This document shows, piece by piece, positions 9,873-22,078 of a DNA stretch of 52,421 nt. The notes under the pieces were generated by a model. The model was not told where the DNA came from, made no database searches, and saw only the letters and a program-made list of their open reading frames with translations. How positions within the stretch are numbered: the first letter of the stretch is position 1; each line of letters opens with the position of its first letter. Origin of the DNA: Welwitschia mirabilis (Eukaryota > Gnetophyta > Gnetopsida > Welwitschiales). The translations under genes were made by a program, and so were the position numbers. The DNA is taken from NCBI GenBank assembly GCA_051453625.1, contig JBOZIK010000001.1, positions 181,725,663 to 181,778,083 of the forward strand, read 5' to 3'.

Positions 9873-12800
9873 GACAAAATGACTCATGATCAAAGGTATG
9901 GTTCTTATATTTTCTAATTTGAAATATGAAAATGATAAAGAAATCTCAAGAATTCAAGAAAATGATTCCAAATATTGATTTAAGCAAATCTTACAATTTT
10001 GAAAATTGATATAGAACTCATTTTTAAATAATTTTATAAATAAATTAATTTTAAAATAAATTAAAATGTAGATTTGAAATGATAAAATAATAAAGAAATA
10101 AAAATAAATTTCAACTCTAGAAATTTGATAGGGTTTAACTTAATATGATTTTTGAAACATGAATCTTTAGACTAATGTTTCTATAATCAAAATTAAATTT
10201 AAAGTAGAGGATATTTAATATTTTAAAAGAAAAAATAATACTTTCTAACCATAACTAAATTTGAAACATATGTAGAATGACTTCAAAAATCTCATATTAA
10301 ACTTTGACAGATACTTGACTTGAGATGAATTTTGAATTTGTAAATTATAAGTTTCAGAAATTATAATGAGAATGATACAATTAAGAATAGTCTATTTCAA
10401 AAACGAAGATAGCATTTTTGAATTAAAATAAAATTTAAAAGAAATGTATAATTACTTTGAAGAAACTTTCTCAAAATGTGGTAAAAATATGATCTAATAT
10501 AGATTCTAAAAATAGAAACCATAAAATAAAGTAATTATAATCAAAATGTAAATGTGTTAAAATTTAAGAATACTGATTTTAAAATTGAAAATGATCTTTT
10601 TAATAATACATTAGACCAAAGAATGATGAGTTTGGAAATGATTCTAGTAAATTGAAAGCATGATTTTATTGGGTTTGAAAATTTGAATTACTAGAATTGG
10701 CCAACTTTAGAAGTGAATTAATTGGGTTTAATGAGCTTAAGGACTTGATTTTCAATTTCTAGGATGTTAATTTAATAAAGGTGCTTTTGAAATGTTAGGT
10801 TCTGATCTTTTTCTTTATTCTTCTTCTTCTTATTTTTTGGCTTGAAGAAAGGAATGAGGGTTTATTATAAGGAAATGAATGAGTAAAAGGGGGAGATTTA
10901 AGGGGTTTCACTAATATTTTATTAGAGGTGGTTTAGGGGATTTAGGAATTTATCAAAATTCCTGGGATGTGTGTTAAAATATATTTTGAATATTACTCTT
11001 TGAGTTTTCTAGATTTTCTAACAACTATCTTTAGAAAGCTCATTATGGATAACAATGTTACTAATGACATAGTATTTAAGGATTTTGTCTTTAAAACTGT
11101 ATTTTTCCTCCAAAATTACATTTATTATTTTCATGGTGAAATAAATTATTATTTAAAGAAATTAATAAATTTCTTCCATAGTTAATTTAGACATATTTTT
11201 AAAATATGATTACATGGTTAAGACAATTTAATGCTAAAAACCTAAATCTCTTCTACATGGAAATAATATAAGTAAATCAATAAAGTTGTCAAACTACATA
11301 TTTGAACTACTATCTCTAGATATTTTCTCTTATGTGATTTCCTAAGATTTTTCATTCTCTAAAGCTTCTATTCTTTATACCTTTACTAATATGGCTTTCA
11401 CTTTTACAACAAACATTCAAATTAAAGTAAGTTTATTTTTAAAAATTATCCTTTTTTAACTTAAGGGAAAAATCTTTTATTTATCTTTATATTTTTCTTA
11501 TTCCTTTTTTATATCATAAATTGAAAACTGAAATTTGATTTATACTAATATTAAGTCTATATATTTTATGAAATTGAAAATGAAGTTCAAGAAATAAAAT
11601 GGAAGAAACTTTCAGTGCATAATATTATGAGTATTCTACTAAGTAGTTCTTCCAAATTGATAAAGAAGTAGAAACTAATGGAAAATCTTACATTAATGTA
11701 ATAATAGACATTACAAAAGTCATATCACATTTATCTTTAATAATTAAAATTATAAAAGGACTAAATATAAGAGATATTTTGAAAGAAAAATATGAAAAGG
11801 CAAAAATATATTTCCTGAAACATTAGATTAAAGAAACTATTAAATTATTTTAAGAGGAATTTTAACATATAATTGAAAATAAGAATCCATTAAAATATTA
11901 GGATTAGGAAACTTTATTATAATCTACTTCTTTCCATTACTAGACAATGTAGATTAAATATCACAAGGTTAAAATTTTTATATGTCTAGTTTGAGAAAAT
12001 AAGGACTAAGAACCTATACCTTAGTAAAACAATTTTCTAAACCACAAGGCATACTAGTAAATATTAGAAGATAAAAAGATAGCTATTCTATCATATTTTA
12101 AATCCAAAATAATCCTTTATATCATATTATATTGATCTTTTAAGATGATATTTAGTTTCTTTGTATAAGAAAATTACACAAAATTATTTCAATAAGAAGG
12201 GATTACTAACAATTTCTCCATCTAAATTGTTTTTGCAAAAATATTTCTCTAATGGAAAAATAAAGAAGAAAAAATAATATCTAATTTTTATAAAAATCAA
12301 GTTCAGTAATTTAGATCTAATTTATCCTTTATTAGCCTTCTTCTTCTTTAATTTCATAAATTTAAAATTTTATTCAAGAAATTTTTAAAATAAACCCCCA
12401 TTTTACTTCATGTGATCAATTTTCAATAACTTATTTCTCTAGAGAATTTTTTAAATTAGGAAAGGAAAGATTACTAATTTTTACTTTTTCTTGTTATCCT
12501 AAACATTGGTAAAGAAGTAAAACAAGGGTTAAAAAATGGCTTAGCAATATTTTCTTTAAGTATAATGAAGAAAATAGTGCATTTGAATGTAGATAGAAGT
12601 AGAAAGATAAAATTAAACAATGAGATTCAGAAGTTTAAAAATTAGGATTCTGAGTTAGAGAATCAAGAGAGCATAATATGCACTAGGATTATTGAGAAAG
12701 AATAAAATAAGAAAATTATGTTAAATTAGAAAGAATGTTTATAATAAGAATTATGAATAATGACAATATCTATTTCAAGTATTACTAGTTTTTTAACTCA

Positions 12801-14976
12801 AATTTTTTAAAAAGAATAATTAAAAATAAAAAATACAAATGTTTCAACTAAAAAATATGCAAGATGAAAATGTGGTAACCATGAAGTAAAATAACTGGAG
12901 GCCAAAGTAAAGAATACCTAAGAGTAGTTATAAATGGAAAGTATCTTTAAGAAAAAAAATCTAAACTTTATTGATTAATTGTATAGTCATTTTTTTAAAA
13001 GATAACATTAATAAAGCCTTTAAAGATAAAAATAAATAATTTTAAGGTCTGCAGAGAAAATTGACTTTGGAAAAATTTGTAGTCAAATGATTGCCAAAGA
13101 GATCATTCAATCCAATCAAGAAAAGAGTAAATGGAAAGGGGAAAGGAAGAAATTGTAGGATCATAAGAACACACTGATAATTCCTTTTTTTAAAAAGTAA
13201 TTTTTAATAAAACTTAAGTATATAGTAGAATAATCTCTTTAAAGTCATAGTCCTTCTAAAATTTTAAAAAGTTTAAAGGAAAAAAGATACTATATTTTAT
13301 GAAACTTATAAAGTAACGAGATTCTTTAAAAAAAAAACTTTAATGTTTGTTAGTGATTATGTGATAATTAAAAGGATAAATAATATTAATTCCTAAAATT
13401 TGATTTACATATTCAAGATATATAAGAAATAATTCAAACTAGCAAGTTTAAAATTGAACAAGAAAGAAAATCTAGTAATAAACTTTTATTAGTTGTTAAC
13501 AAGAAGATTGTAGAAAATTAAAAGTAGACCATTAAAGGAGTTCGACCAAAAATAAAAGAATTGAGTAATTTTTCTATAAAATATTTTGAATAAGCTTACA
13601 CTATATAGAAGCCATCTCTGATCTAAAAAAAATACTAAAGAACTTTGATTAATCACGTCAAAGATTAATTAAAGTCTTAATAAACATGGAACATTAGGTA
13701 TCTAAGAACTTTGGTAATAAATATTTAACCTTAATTTAAACAAATTTAAGGTAATACTATCTTATAAGTACATGTGCCAAAGATTTGGAAGAGTTTATGA
13801 AACCAAAAGGCTANNNNNNNNNNNNNNNNNNNNNNNNNNNNNNNNNNNNNNNNNNNNNNNNNNNNNNNNNNNNNNNNNNNNNNNNNNNNNNNNNNNNNNN
13901 NNNNNNNNNNNNNNNNNNNNNNNNNNNNNNNNNNNNNNNNNNNNNNNNNNNNNNNNNNNNNNNNNNNNNNNNNNNNNNNNNNNNNNNNNNNNNNNNNNNN
14001 NNNNNNNNNNNNNNNNNNNNNNNNNNNNNNNNNNNNNNNNNNNNNNNNNNNNNNNNNNNNNNNNNNNNNNNNNNNNNNNNNNNNNNNNNNNNNNNNNNNN
14101 NNNNNNNNNNNNNNNNNNNNNNNNNNNNNNNNNNNNNNNNNNNNNNNNNNNNNNNNNNNNNNNNNNNNNNNNNNNNNNNNNNNNNNNNNNNNNNNNNNNN
14201 NNNNNNNNNNNNNNNNNNNNNNNNNTGGAAAAAAATAAGGTTAAAAAAATTAAATAATCCATATATTCTTAAAACTACATTAAATACATAAATTACAAAA
14301 GAGGATGAAGAAAAATAATTCTTTGTTAGTAATTAATCCTTTTTTAACTGTACTTTTAAGAGAACTAGATCTTTAAGCTAAGTCATTTAAAAAATTAAAG
14401 AAAATATAAAATTAATAAAAAGATCACAAGTAGCCATTATATAAATGCCTTGAAAGAATGGAATTTTTTTGTTAGAAATCCTTCACTAGAGTCTCTTGTT
14501 CTATTGAGATACTGATGAATTAATAGATAATATCAATGAATATACTTTCTCCTTAATTATTATTCAGTGGTAATTATTGTATTCTTTGTTTAGAGGACAT
14601 TGTCTTTAAATTATTTAAAGTTTTTAATAAAGAAGCTCATTCATAATGTAGCACTATCCTGGTTAGTTAAAACTTCTTTGGTAAATGGGAGGATGTGTCC
14701 CTATTTCTTGGTCAAAAGAAGCTAACTCCTTTGTGCTACTATTAATCTATTATTTAGTTCCATAATGCCATTATTAATATATATTTAATTCTATAGAATT
14801 TATGAAATTTCCTAGCATTCATATGAGGGAAAATTATGCATGGGCTACTAGGTGCTTCTTTATTCCAGTTTATTTTTATTAAATGCTAGTTAGAATCGTA
14901 CTTTAAAACTTCCTAGAATGTTATTTTTTCCTTTTTTTTTATTGATTTGTTTTTCCTTTTTATTTGCATGTTAAAA

Positions 14977-15042
14977 TTTTCATTCATATTAGATTGATAT
15001 TTTTTGAAGTTTTCATTAATATTAGATTGATATCCTGTGAAG
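14977..15042. repeat. Two-copy 33-bp tandem repeat
   Basis: Two adjacent 33-base units (14977-15009 and 15010-15042), both starting ttttcatt and containing attagattgatat, differ at only a few positions. No function is visible. Confidence 0.8.
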
Positions 15043-15308
15043 ATTTAGATGTACTATTAATACTCATTATGATTCCTCCATTTGTTACAAACCTTCTAAA
15101 GAAGTAATCATTTTGCATGTCTTGTTAAAGCTCTTTAATACAAAGCTAGTGAAGTTTCCATTTTAATGAATCCATAAGGTTGTTGTTAATTTGGTTTAAT
15201 TTCCAATGAAGAGATTAGAACCATTAATTTTTCATAGCTAAATTTGAAAGTAACTATTCGAAATTTATCTCATTAGAACATTTAAAATTCCATAGTCTAT
15301 TGAATTAT

Positions 15309-15334
15309 TGTAATAAGCATATATGCTTATTACA
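15309..15334. repeat. Perfect 26-bp palindrome
   Basis: The left half is TGTAATAAGCATA and the right half is its exact reverse complement, with no spacer. It begins with TG and ends with CA. See the findings. Confidence 0.9.
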
Positions 15335-17299
15335 TGAAAAGATAATTTTTCTAATCTTAGTATGAAAAATAATGTAAGAGCTATATTCCAAAATTAAAAA
15401 TGTAAAATATTTAATCAAACTTTTTCTAATTTGGATTTACTTATCATTTAGAGAGTAAGAATATGGTACTTGTAAAGTATTATTTTCTAGGAATGAGTTC
15501 TAGTAATAAGATATTATTTTTTTAACATCTATGATTATTTCCTAATCAAGATAAAAGGAGATTCCATTACACTTCCTTTAACCTAATTATCTTAGGCTTA
15601 TCTTCTTAATTCTAAAAACTTCATAAACATTTGTTCAATCCTTAATTAGGTTAAATACTATTCTATTAAATCCAATGTTTAGAATTACTTTGTGCTCAGA
15701 TTGAAGGGAGTTTCTTTTCTATCTAAAATTTGGTCATTAGGAAGAAGTCAACATATCCTACGCTTAGGAAGATTAACAGTTCTCTCTATTATGATTACTA
15801 CTCTAGTTATGATTTCAATCTTAACATTTGAAATTTATGCTAGGATTTTGTTTCCTTACTTTATTTCCTTAGTTTCTATAGGGATATATATGAATATGTT
15901 ATCTAAATTTCGTTTTAATTAATGTTTTATTTGTATTTATGTGGTTTTAATACCATCCTCAATCCTAGTCCTAATGCCAATTTTGCTATTTTTTAAATAG
16001 ATCATAATTCAACTGCCAATTCAATTGATTCATTCTTTATGTTTATTGTACTATTTAATCATAATATTTCATTATCAATGGTGTATCTAAAGTTCTAAAT
16101 TTTAAATAAATTCAACATAATTTAATCAAGACTATCATACATTATTTATAATAGTGCTATGCTAATTTGCCATTGCTTTATTTCATAAAATCCTCCCTTT
16201 AAACAACTTATATTATTTGATTATCATTAATAAAGTAACATAGAAATATTTTTAGTAAAAGTAGTTCTCAAACAACCTAAGCTGATGTTCTTTCTCTTCT
16301 TGTTTTTACCCAACCAACTTTCTTAAATACCATATCAAACATGGTTAAAGTTAAAAGTATTCAAGGCATCATCGTCGTTATTCTTACTTATCTTATTCTC
16401 GAAGATAATGCTTTAATATTCATGGAGAACGTATTTAAAGATTAAAAATATATTTTAAAAGTTTCAATATTTTTTAAATTGGATATAAAGTGTAATAAAT
16501 GAAAAATCTATCTTCAAGATACTCACTTAGAAGTAAAGCAAGAATTATTTTATTTTAAATTATCTTTTAGATAATATTATAAAGACATATCTTAGAGCTC
16601 CTATTAATGGTAACAACTAAACAAGTGAATAAGCATTATTTACAAAATAGTTTAAAGGTTCAAAATTAGTAAAATATTTTTCAAAGTGATGCTACAAAAC
16701 TACTTTCATTCAAGGCTTAGATTAGTAGTATGTCTATTTATAGATCTTTTGATTTCTTAATCACAAATAAAACCATTTACATAATAAATAGCATGATTCG
16801 CAACTTTATGTGATCCCAAGAAAGATCATCCAAGAGATTTTATATAACCAACTTTGAAATGATAACTACTTTAAAAAGCTCTATGGAATTAGGGTTTTAA
16901 TTAATTAAGCACATTACCATATACATGTTCGGTCAATTATGTCTTGAATATAAATTGATTAAATTTGCATCATGTATAACTTTATACAAATAATTTTAAT
17001 TAAAATATTATCATTATGAAGCTATGATTTGAAAATAAATACAAAATGTTATTGATCTATTCTAGTCATCCTTTCTCAAAAATTAAACTTTAGACGATGA
17101 TCTTCCTATTAAAGAAGAAATTCATATATCTTCTATCTATGACAATTTCATCCATTATGATTCAAAATGAAAATGTGTATGAAGTACTTAAATTTAAGAA
17201 TGTCAATAGTAGATAAGCCCATGCAAATAAATATCATAGTAAAATAGAAAATGTATCTTATGTAATAAAAAATTTTGACATCTCTTAATGAATTGTTAA

Positions 17300-17860
17300 T
17301 AAATGAAAATCTCCTATAGAAAATAGCATATCATTTTGGTGAATCAATAAAGTTGGATAGAATAACTATTAAGTAGACAAGGTTGGTCCTTTCTAGATTT
17401 TGCATTTGGATGAGCTTAGAAGATACAAAGGAGATACAATTTGTCAAGTTCAGATCTCAATGGGGCACATATAACCTTGAAGTTACCTACAAGAACTTCC
17501 TGGTTTCATGTAAAATTTCTGAAAAATTAGGACACATTTTAGGGACGCATTACCATAGAAAAGAGATGTTCCCACTATGGAAGAATGGGCTACATAATGG
17601 ACAAATGCAGGAAAATGCTTATTAAAATTAAAGAAAAACACCAAGGGAAAAAAATAAATTTGTTCTTTTTGTAGAAAAATCGGGTACAATCAGAGCAACT
17701 GCTAGCATAAATAGAAGAAGTTAAAAATGGTGAAGAACACTTTGATTTTTCCCAAGGAAAAGAAGGAAAAAAAGAGGGAGTACAATTCCTTCGAACCATT
17801 CATGGAAGAAGAAGCTACTCAACAACCCTAAAATCCACTAAACATAGACATAGAAGTTTA
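17300..17860 (+). pseudogene. LINE ORF1 remnant (copy A)
   Basis: The frame at 17383-17625 (80 residues) contains VLSRFCIWMSLEDTKEIQFV, KFRSQWGTYNLEVTYKNF and a KISEKLGHI stretch. This matches the DUF4283-to-zinc-knuckle junction of plant LINE ORF1. In shifted frames two damaged zinc knuckles follow: a C-x2-Y-x4-Y-x4-C version around 17570-17615, and CSFCRKIGYNQSNC around 17660-17705, with Tyr for the His. A Lys/Glu-rich tail (KEKKEKKREY) ends the ORF near 17790. Two knuckles in the same order are also seen in copy 1. Confidence 0.75.
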
Positions 17861-17984
17861 GATAAGAGGAAGACCCAGCAATAGAATCCTTTAAAAAAGG
17901 GAAACTATAAATAATGTGATTAATAGCTCTCAAGATACCATTGAAGATATTTGGAAAAAGTTTAAGCTTCAAGAAAGGGCTGAA

Positions 17985-18690
17985 AATGGACCTAATGGAT
18001 TATCTCTCTTGGAATTATAGGGGAATAGGATCCTCCTAGAAGAAAAAGATCTTAATAAATCTTATCAATCAATTTAATATTAAATTAGTTTATTTACAAG
18101 AAATAAAAATGCAAGATGGTATAAAACTAGAGAATCTAGGGTAGCAGTGGAATATTTTTAGCTCTACAGCTCAAGAAAACTCAAGAGACCTCTTGATTCT
18201 TATGAAGAATGAGGCAAAATTAGTGAATAGCAGTAAGAATAGCTTAACTATATTTCTTAAGGAAGAAGGTTGGACTATAACAAGCATCTATAGTCCTAAA
18301 AATAATCAAGATAAAGCTTTCACATTAGAGGACTTAAATTGGATCATGATAGACAAATCCAAGTGGATCATAATAGAGGACTTTAATTAATGCATTTATC
18401 ATTGGGAGAAAATAGGGGGCAAAAACTGGAATTCCAGAGGAGCTATAATTATTAAAAAGTTCATGATTTAGAATGCTCTATCAGATATCCCACTTACTGG
18501 GTTAAATACACTTGGTCTAATAGAAGGACAGGAGATAGTCTGATAATGTCTAGAATTGATAGAATTCTTGTTAGATAGAACATAATAAAGCTTTTAATCG
18601 AAGCCTATGATTTGAATAGAATATCTTTGGATCATCATCTAATCAAATACAAAATTAGGGCAATAATGCCCATGAGGACTCCATTTCACA
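17985..18690 (+). pseudogene. LINE ORF2 endonuclease domain remnant (copy A)
   Basis: Reading in pieces gives MDYLSWNYRGIGSS (opening motif, about 18000), LVYLQEIKMQ (the Q-E-x-K block with the catalytic Glu), then an open frame at 18193-18390 (65 residues). That frame contains GWTITSIYSPKNN and ends WIIIEDFN, the counterpart of GDFN with Gly replaced by Glu. YTWSNRRTGDSLIMSRIDRI (about 18507-18566) and ISLDHHLI (about 18620-18645, counterpart of the S-D-H box) follow. Most catalytic residues are still readable, which makes the assignment firm even though stops break the frame. Confidence 0.85.
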
Positions 18691-19389
18691 TGGAATATTA
18701 TTGGATTACAAGGACAGAAACCAGAACTCTAATAGAAAAAATTTGAAGCTAGTATGCTATTACTCATCCACTAATCTTTCTCTACAGAGGCCTAAACACC
18801 TTAAAAGCTCATATGAAGGACTGGAGGAGGAAAGACAAAGAAAGATTTAAATCTAAAAAGGAATTGGAAAAAGAGATTTAGAGAATCCAAACTAAGCAAG
18901 AAGAGGGAGGAGACCAGGATAGTCTTCGTAACAGGGAATATCAATGTCTCATGGAATTTCAAGCGATAAATGCAGATGGAAAAAACTATTAAAAAGAACG
19001 ATCACGAATTAAGTTGCTTAAGGAGGGGAACAAACACATCAAGTTTTTCTTCTAGCAAGATAACCAACACAGATCTAATAATGGGATTAAGAGGCTAATC
19101 ATTAGATACCATGTAGTTGAAAGTTAATAAGAAATAGCTAACAAAATGCAAGCTCACCTTAAGGTATTTTGGGAATGGGATGATATCACCCTTGATCTTA
19201 TTCCAGAAAATATGAGAATCTCCATTGAGAATAATACCTATCTTAGTAAACCTCTAGATAGAGAATAATTTTAACCAGTAGTAAGGTCAATGAACAATAA
19301 CAAAGCTTCAAGACCAGACAGTTGGCTATTCAAACTTTTCAAGTCTTACTTCTCTATTTTGGGGGATAACCTATAAGCTATTATGCAGG

Positions 19390-20175
19390 GTATCCTTCAC
19401 AACAAATTTGCTCCCAGGAAAATGAATAGAACCATAGTTATTCTTATTTCCAAAAAGCAAAATGCTAATAAAACAAAAGACTTCAGACCTTAGGTATTTT
19501 CAATGTTCTATATAGAATCTTTGTGAAAATCATGGTAGGCTGTATTGCCTCCTTACTCCCCAAGGTGATCTCTGAGAACAAAGCTGGCTTCATCCAATCT
19601 AGATATATTTAAGACCAAATTCTATTAACTTATAAATTCATACATTTAGTTAAAAAGCATAAATTTCCTCTTCCTATTGCTAAATTAGACATAACGAAAT
19701 CCTATGATTCTATTAGTTGGCAAGCTTTAGGTTGTGTTTTCAAGATATCTAGATTTCACCAAGATATCATTAACCTATGGTTATACATGCAAGATTTAGC
19801 TCAATTTAGTGTGGAGGTTAACAACACAAATCTAAGTTTTTCTCAGATGGCCGAAGATTAAGGTAAGGGGATTCCTTATCCCCATATCTTTTCCAATTTC
19901 TCATGAATGTCTTACAAGGTTTTTTGAAAAGTAATGGAGTGTCTAGTATCAAGATAGGAGGTCAAACTTTCATTAATAATCATTATGTAGATGATACAAT
20001 CATCATGATCAAAGTCTTATGTCAGCAAGCAAGAGTCATTAAGAATTTCATAAACCTTTTTTCAGAAGCTACAGGTCTCCATACCAATTGGAGTAAATAT
20101 AGAATTCATACCTTGGGTAGAAACAATATTAGAGGGGGTGAAATTGCTGGAATATTAAACATTAATATGGGTGAT
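19390..20175 (+). pseudogene. LINE ORF2 reverse transcriptase remnant (copy A)
   Basis: Blocks in order: NRTIVILISKKQN, TKDFRP, FNVLYRIFVKIMVG, ISENKAGFI, a D-x-I-L-L-T-Y box, then AKLDITKSYDSISWQAL, which carries the first catalytic Asp. Next come DSLSPYLFQFLMNVLQGF and HYVDDTIIM, with the YVDD box at 19984-19995. The last part lies in an open frame of 92 residues (19903-20181) running to GLHTNWSKYRIH. This is the full set of palm motifs of an L1-type RT. Stops (for example in RYI*DQILL) and at least one frame-shift before the LSPYLF block make it inactive. Confidence 0.9.
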
Positions 20176-20179
20176 CTTT

Positions 20180-20790
20180 AGGACATCTACTTGGGAATCC
20201 CCTTATGGAATTGGCAAAAGAACATCATTTAAAAAACCAACATAATTATAAAGGAATTTATTTGGTCATAAGGCAAAGATCAAAATCGCATTCACCTATG
20301 CAAATTAGAAACAATAGCCCATTCTAAGGAGCCTAGAGGCTAGGGTATCCAGAAATGAGAGGATTGTCTCCTTACAGAAGCTTCTAGATCCTTAAAAGTT
20401 CCAAAGAAGGGAAATCTTGAAGTGATTTGATCAATTACAAGTATCTTAATTGTAGCACCATTAAGGGAGAATCTTATCTAAGAAAACATCTTAGCAAAGT
20501 TAGAAGAAATCTGATAGATTTGAACATATGCAAAGAAGATATAGTCAAGCAGATCCTTCTCAAAAAAATATGGGAAAGATTCACATTTAAGAAATTCTAA
20601 AAGCACCAAATTCTGGATAAAATCCAGATATTCTACTGGTTGAAGGATCATAACAGAATCTTCATAAGGGACCAGCTGTGTAAGAAGGTCTTTCAAGTTA
20701 AAACTTCTTATCTAATATGTCAATCTTATCCTGAAGATGTTAATCACCTCTTTCATTAATGCAAGTGGAGTGAGAAGTTAATAATAATTA
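20180..20790 (+). pseudogene. LINE ORF2 C-terminal region with zf-RVT (copy A)
   Basis: After the RT come YLGIPLW, EFIWS.GKDQNRIHLCKLE and GIQK.EDCLLTEAS, the usual thumb-side sequence of plant LINEs. The zinc-binding RT module follows: DQLCKKVFQVKTSYLICQSY, then P-E-D-V-N-H-L-F-H-(stop)-C-K-W-S (20670-20775). The C-x2-C and H-x3-C ligands are recognisable apart from Cys-to-Tyr/Ile changes and one Gln-to-stop change. The tandem copy at 24240-24425 keeps more of them (SCLICQSY, then H-L-F-H-(stop)-C-K-W-S). Confidence 0.8.
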
Positions 20791-21790
20791 TGATGAGTGA
20801 CTACAAGCTCTGCAATGCACCTGATACATGTAATATTGATGGGATTCACTTGACTTATTGGCAAATATTGCATATAAGAAATTATCTGATTTTCAATTGC
20901 ACCCCCCTCCCTTTTCCAATAAATATAACCAAGAGAATCAAACGCTATCACTCAGAAATCAGAACATCTATGGAAGCAACTCCTATAATAGAACCATCTG
21001 ATCCTAATCATGGGATGGGAAGCCCTATTACACAAGATTAGGGGAGAACCAGGGACCGATATTACCCCATTCTACATAAGATGGAGAGGGCAATGAATAC
21101 CATGAGGAGAATCTCCATTGAAATCACTAAAGACTCCCTCTCTAAACTTTTGGAAATTCTAGCTACTGGTAAAAGAATTCCTCTTAAAAGTAGATGACAA
21201 TAGGAGGCACTTCATCTTTTTCTTGATGGGTTTCTTAAGCTACCTAGTGGGAAGACACTTCCACCTCCTTGAGGACTGGGTGTTGAAATGATGGATAGAT
21301 ACTTTATCCAGATTGGTTACTGATCAAAACTTTCAGGCCTGTACTTCGCATTTCTTAAAGCCCTAGCCCTATGACACCAGGTTAATCTATCTTCTTCTTC
21401 ATTCAAACATTATGTTGCAAGGACATTACAAGACACTCTGATCTAGTTATGATCATTTGAAGAGCAACCAGCTAGATTAGGGCATGAGAGGCTCCTACTC
21501 ATCCTTGACAATACCCTCAGGAGACATCTCCTAAGAGAAAATCTAAGAGAAAAGCTACTACAAATAAAGCCTCTTATTCCAAGGGAAATGTTGAGCAGGG
21601 AAGTCCCAGCTCTCATAAAAGAGTGACTCTAGCCCTAGAACCTTAGATAAAAAATCCGAATTTACCCCTAGTGTAGGTAGAGATATCTTAGGAAAATTCT
21701 TCAACTGAGTCCCAAAAGCAAAAGGAGCAATTCCACGGCAAACCACAGGAGTAAATCCAGCTTGAGAGGAGTCCTAGTCCTACCGAAGAG
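20790..21790 (+). pseudogene. LINE 3' coding extension of unknown function (copy A)
   Basis: The frame at 20790-21041 begins after zf-RVT and contains NIDGIHLTYWQILHIRNYLI and RIKRYHSEIRTSMEATPI. Further pieces are RRISIEITKDSLSKLLEILA (about 21105), ALHLFLDGFLKLPSG (about 21210-21255) and EMMDRYFIQIGY (about 21283-21320). GLYFAFLKALAL (21339-21374) and RRHLLRENLREKLL (about 21510-21552) follow. The same blocks occur in copy 1 and the tandem copy. No family is recognised; the 'PPWGLGV..MDRYFIQ' block is the best-conserved part. It may be the distal part of ORF2 or an extra ORF. Confidence 0.6.
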
Positions 21791-22078
21791 TTGACTATGA
21801 ATTCTACATCAAAAGAAAGATATCATAATTATCAAGAAGACATAGACATGGACACCGTAAAAAAAGAAGTTATGCTTGCCACAATTCATGGGCTGAAGAG
21901 ATATTCATTTGTGATCTTAAGAATCTTTCATGGAGCTCTATCGCAAATAATCAAGTTGAGCTATCAAAAGAAAGTGCTTAAACTACATCCAAACAAGTAT
22001 CAAGCAGGAGATGAAGAATTCAAGAAGGTTAAGCAGATCTTTAAGGTGTTATCAAATGAACTTCTTGCTAAAGCATAA
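21791..22078 (+). pseudogene. J-domain (DnaJ-like) segment of LINE copy A, 95-codon open frame
   Basis: J-domains are Hsp70 co-chaperone modules. This open frame has a non-matching start (residues 1-37), then YSFVILRIFHGALSQIIK (helix I end and loop, 38-55) and LSYQKKVLKLH (helix II, 56-66). PNK stands at the HPD position (67-69), followed by AGDEEFKKVKQIFKVLSNE (helix III, 72-90). Asp of HPD is changed to Asn, so Hsp70 stimulation would be expected to fail. Helix IV is missing. An 8-base deletion near the end, relative to the copies at 23235 and 25685, gives a different C-terminus (LLAKA). It is inside the LINE, before its 3' UTR, and is not a separate host gene. I annotate it as a pseudogene because all of the LINE around it is dead. 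Confidence 0.8.

Larger units (their letters stand above)
9873..17279. other. AT-rich stretch without a recognisable gene
   Basis: About 7.4 kb of very AT-rich DNA with a 412-N gap at 13814-14225. I see no conserved protein motif on either strand. The frame at 15692-15922 (76 codons) and that at 10967-11185 carry no recognised motif and are probably chance. Two structural features are listed separately: a 33-bp tandem pair (14977-15042) and a 26-bp perfect palindrome (15309-15334). The rest is probably transposon sequence decayed beyond recognition by eye. Confidence 0.5.

Noticed and set aside
13772-14291. Open frames of about 160 codons on both strands
   Set aside because: Run through the 412-N gap.
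21791-22078. A separate host DnaJ gene
   Set aside because: The segment is repeated at the same place in every LINE piece and is followed each time by the LINE 3' UTR, so it belongs to the element.
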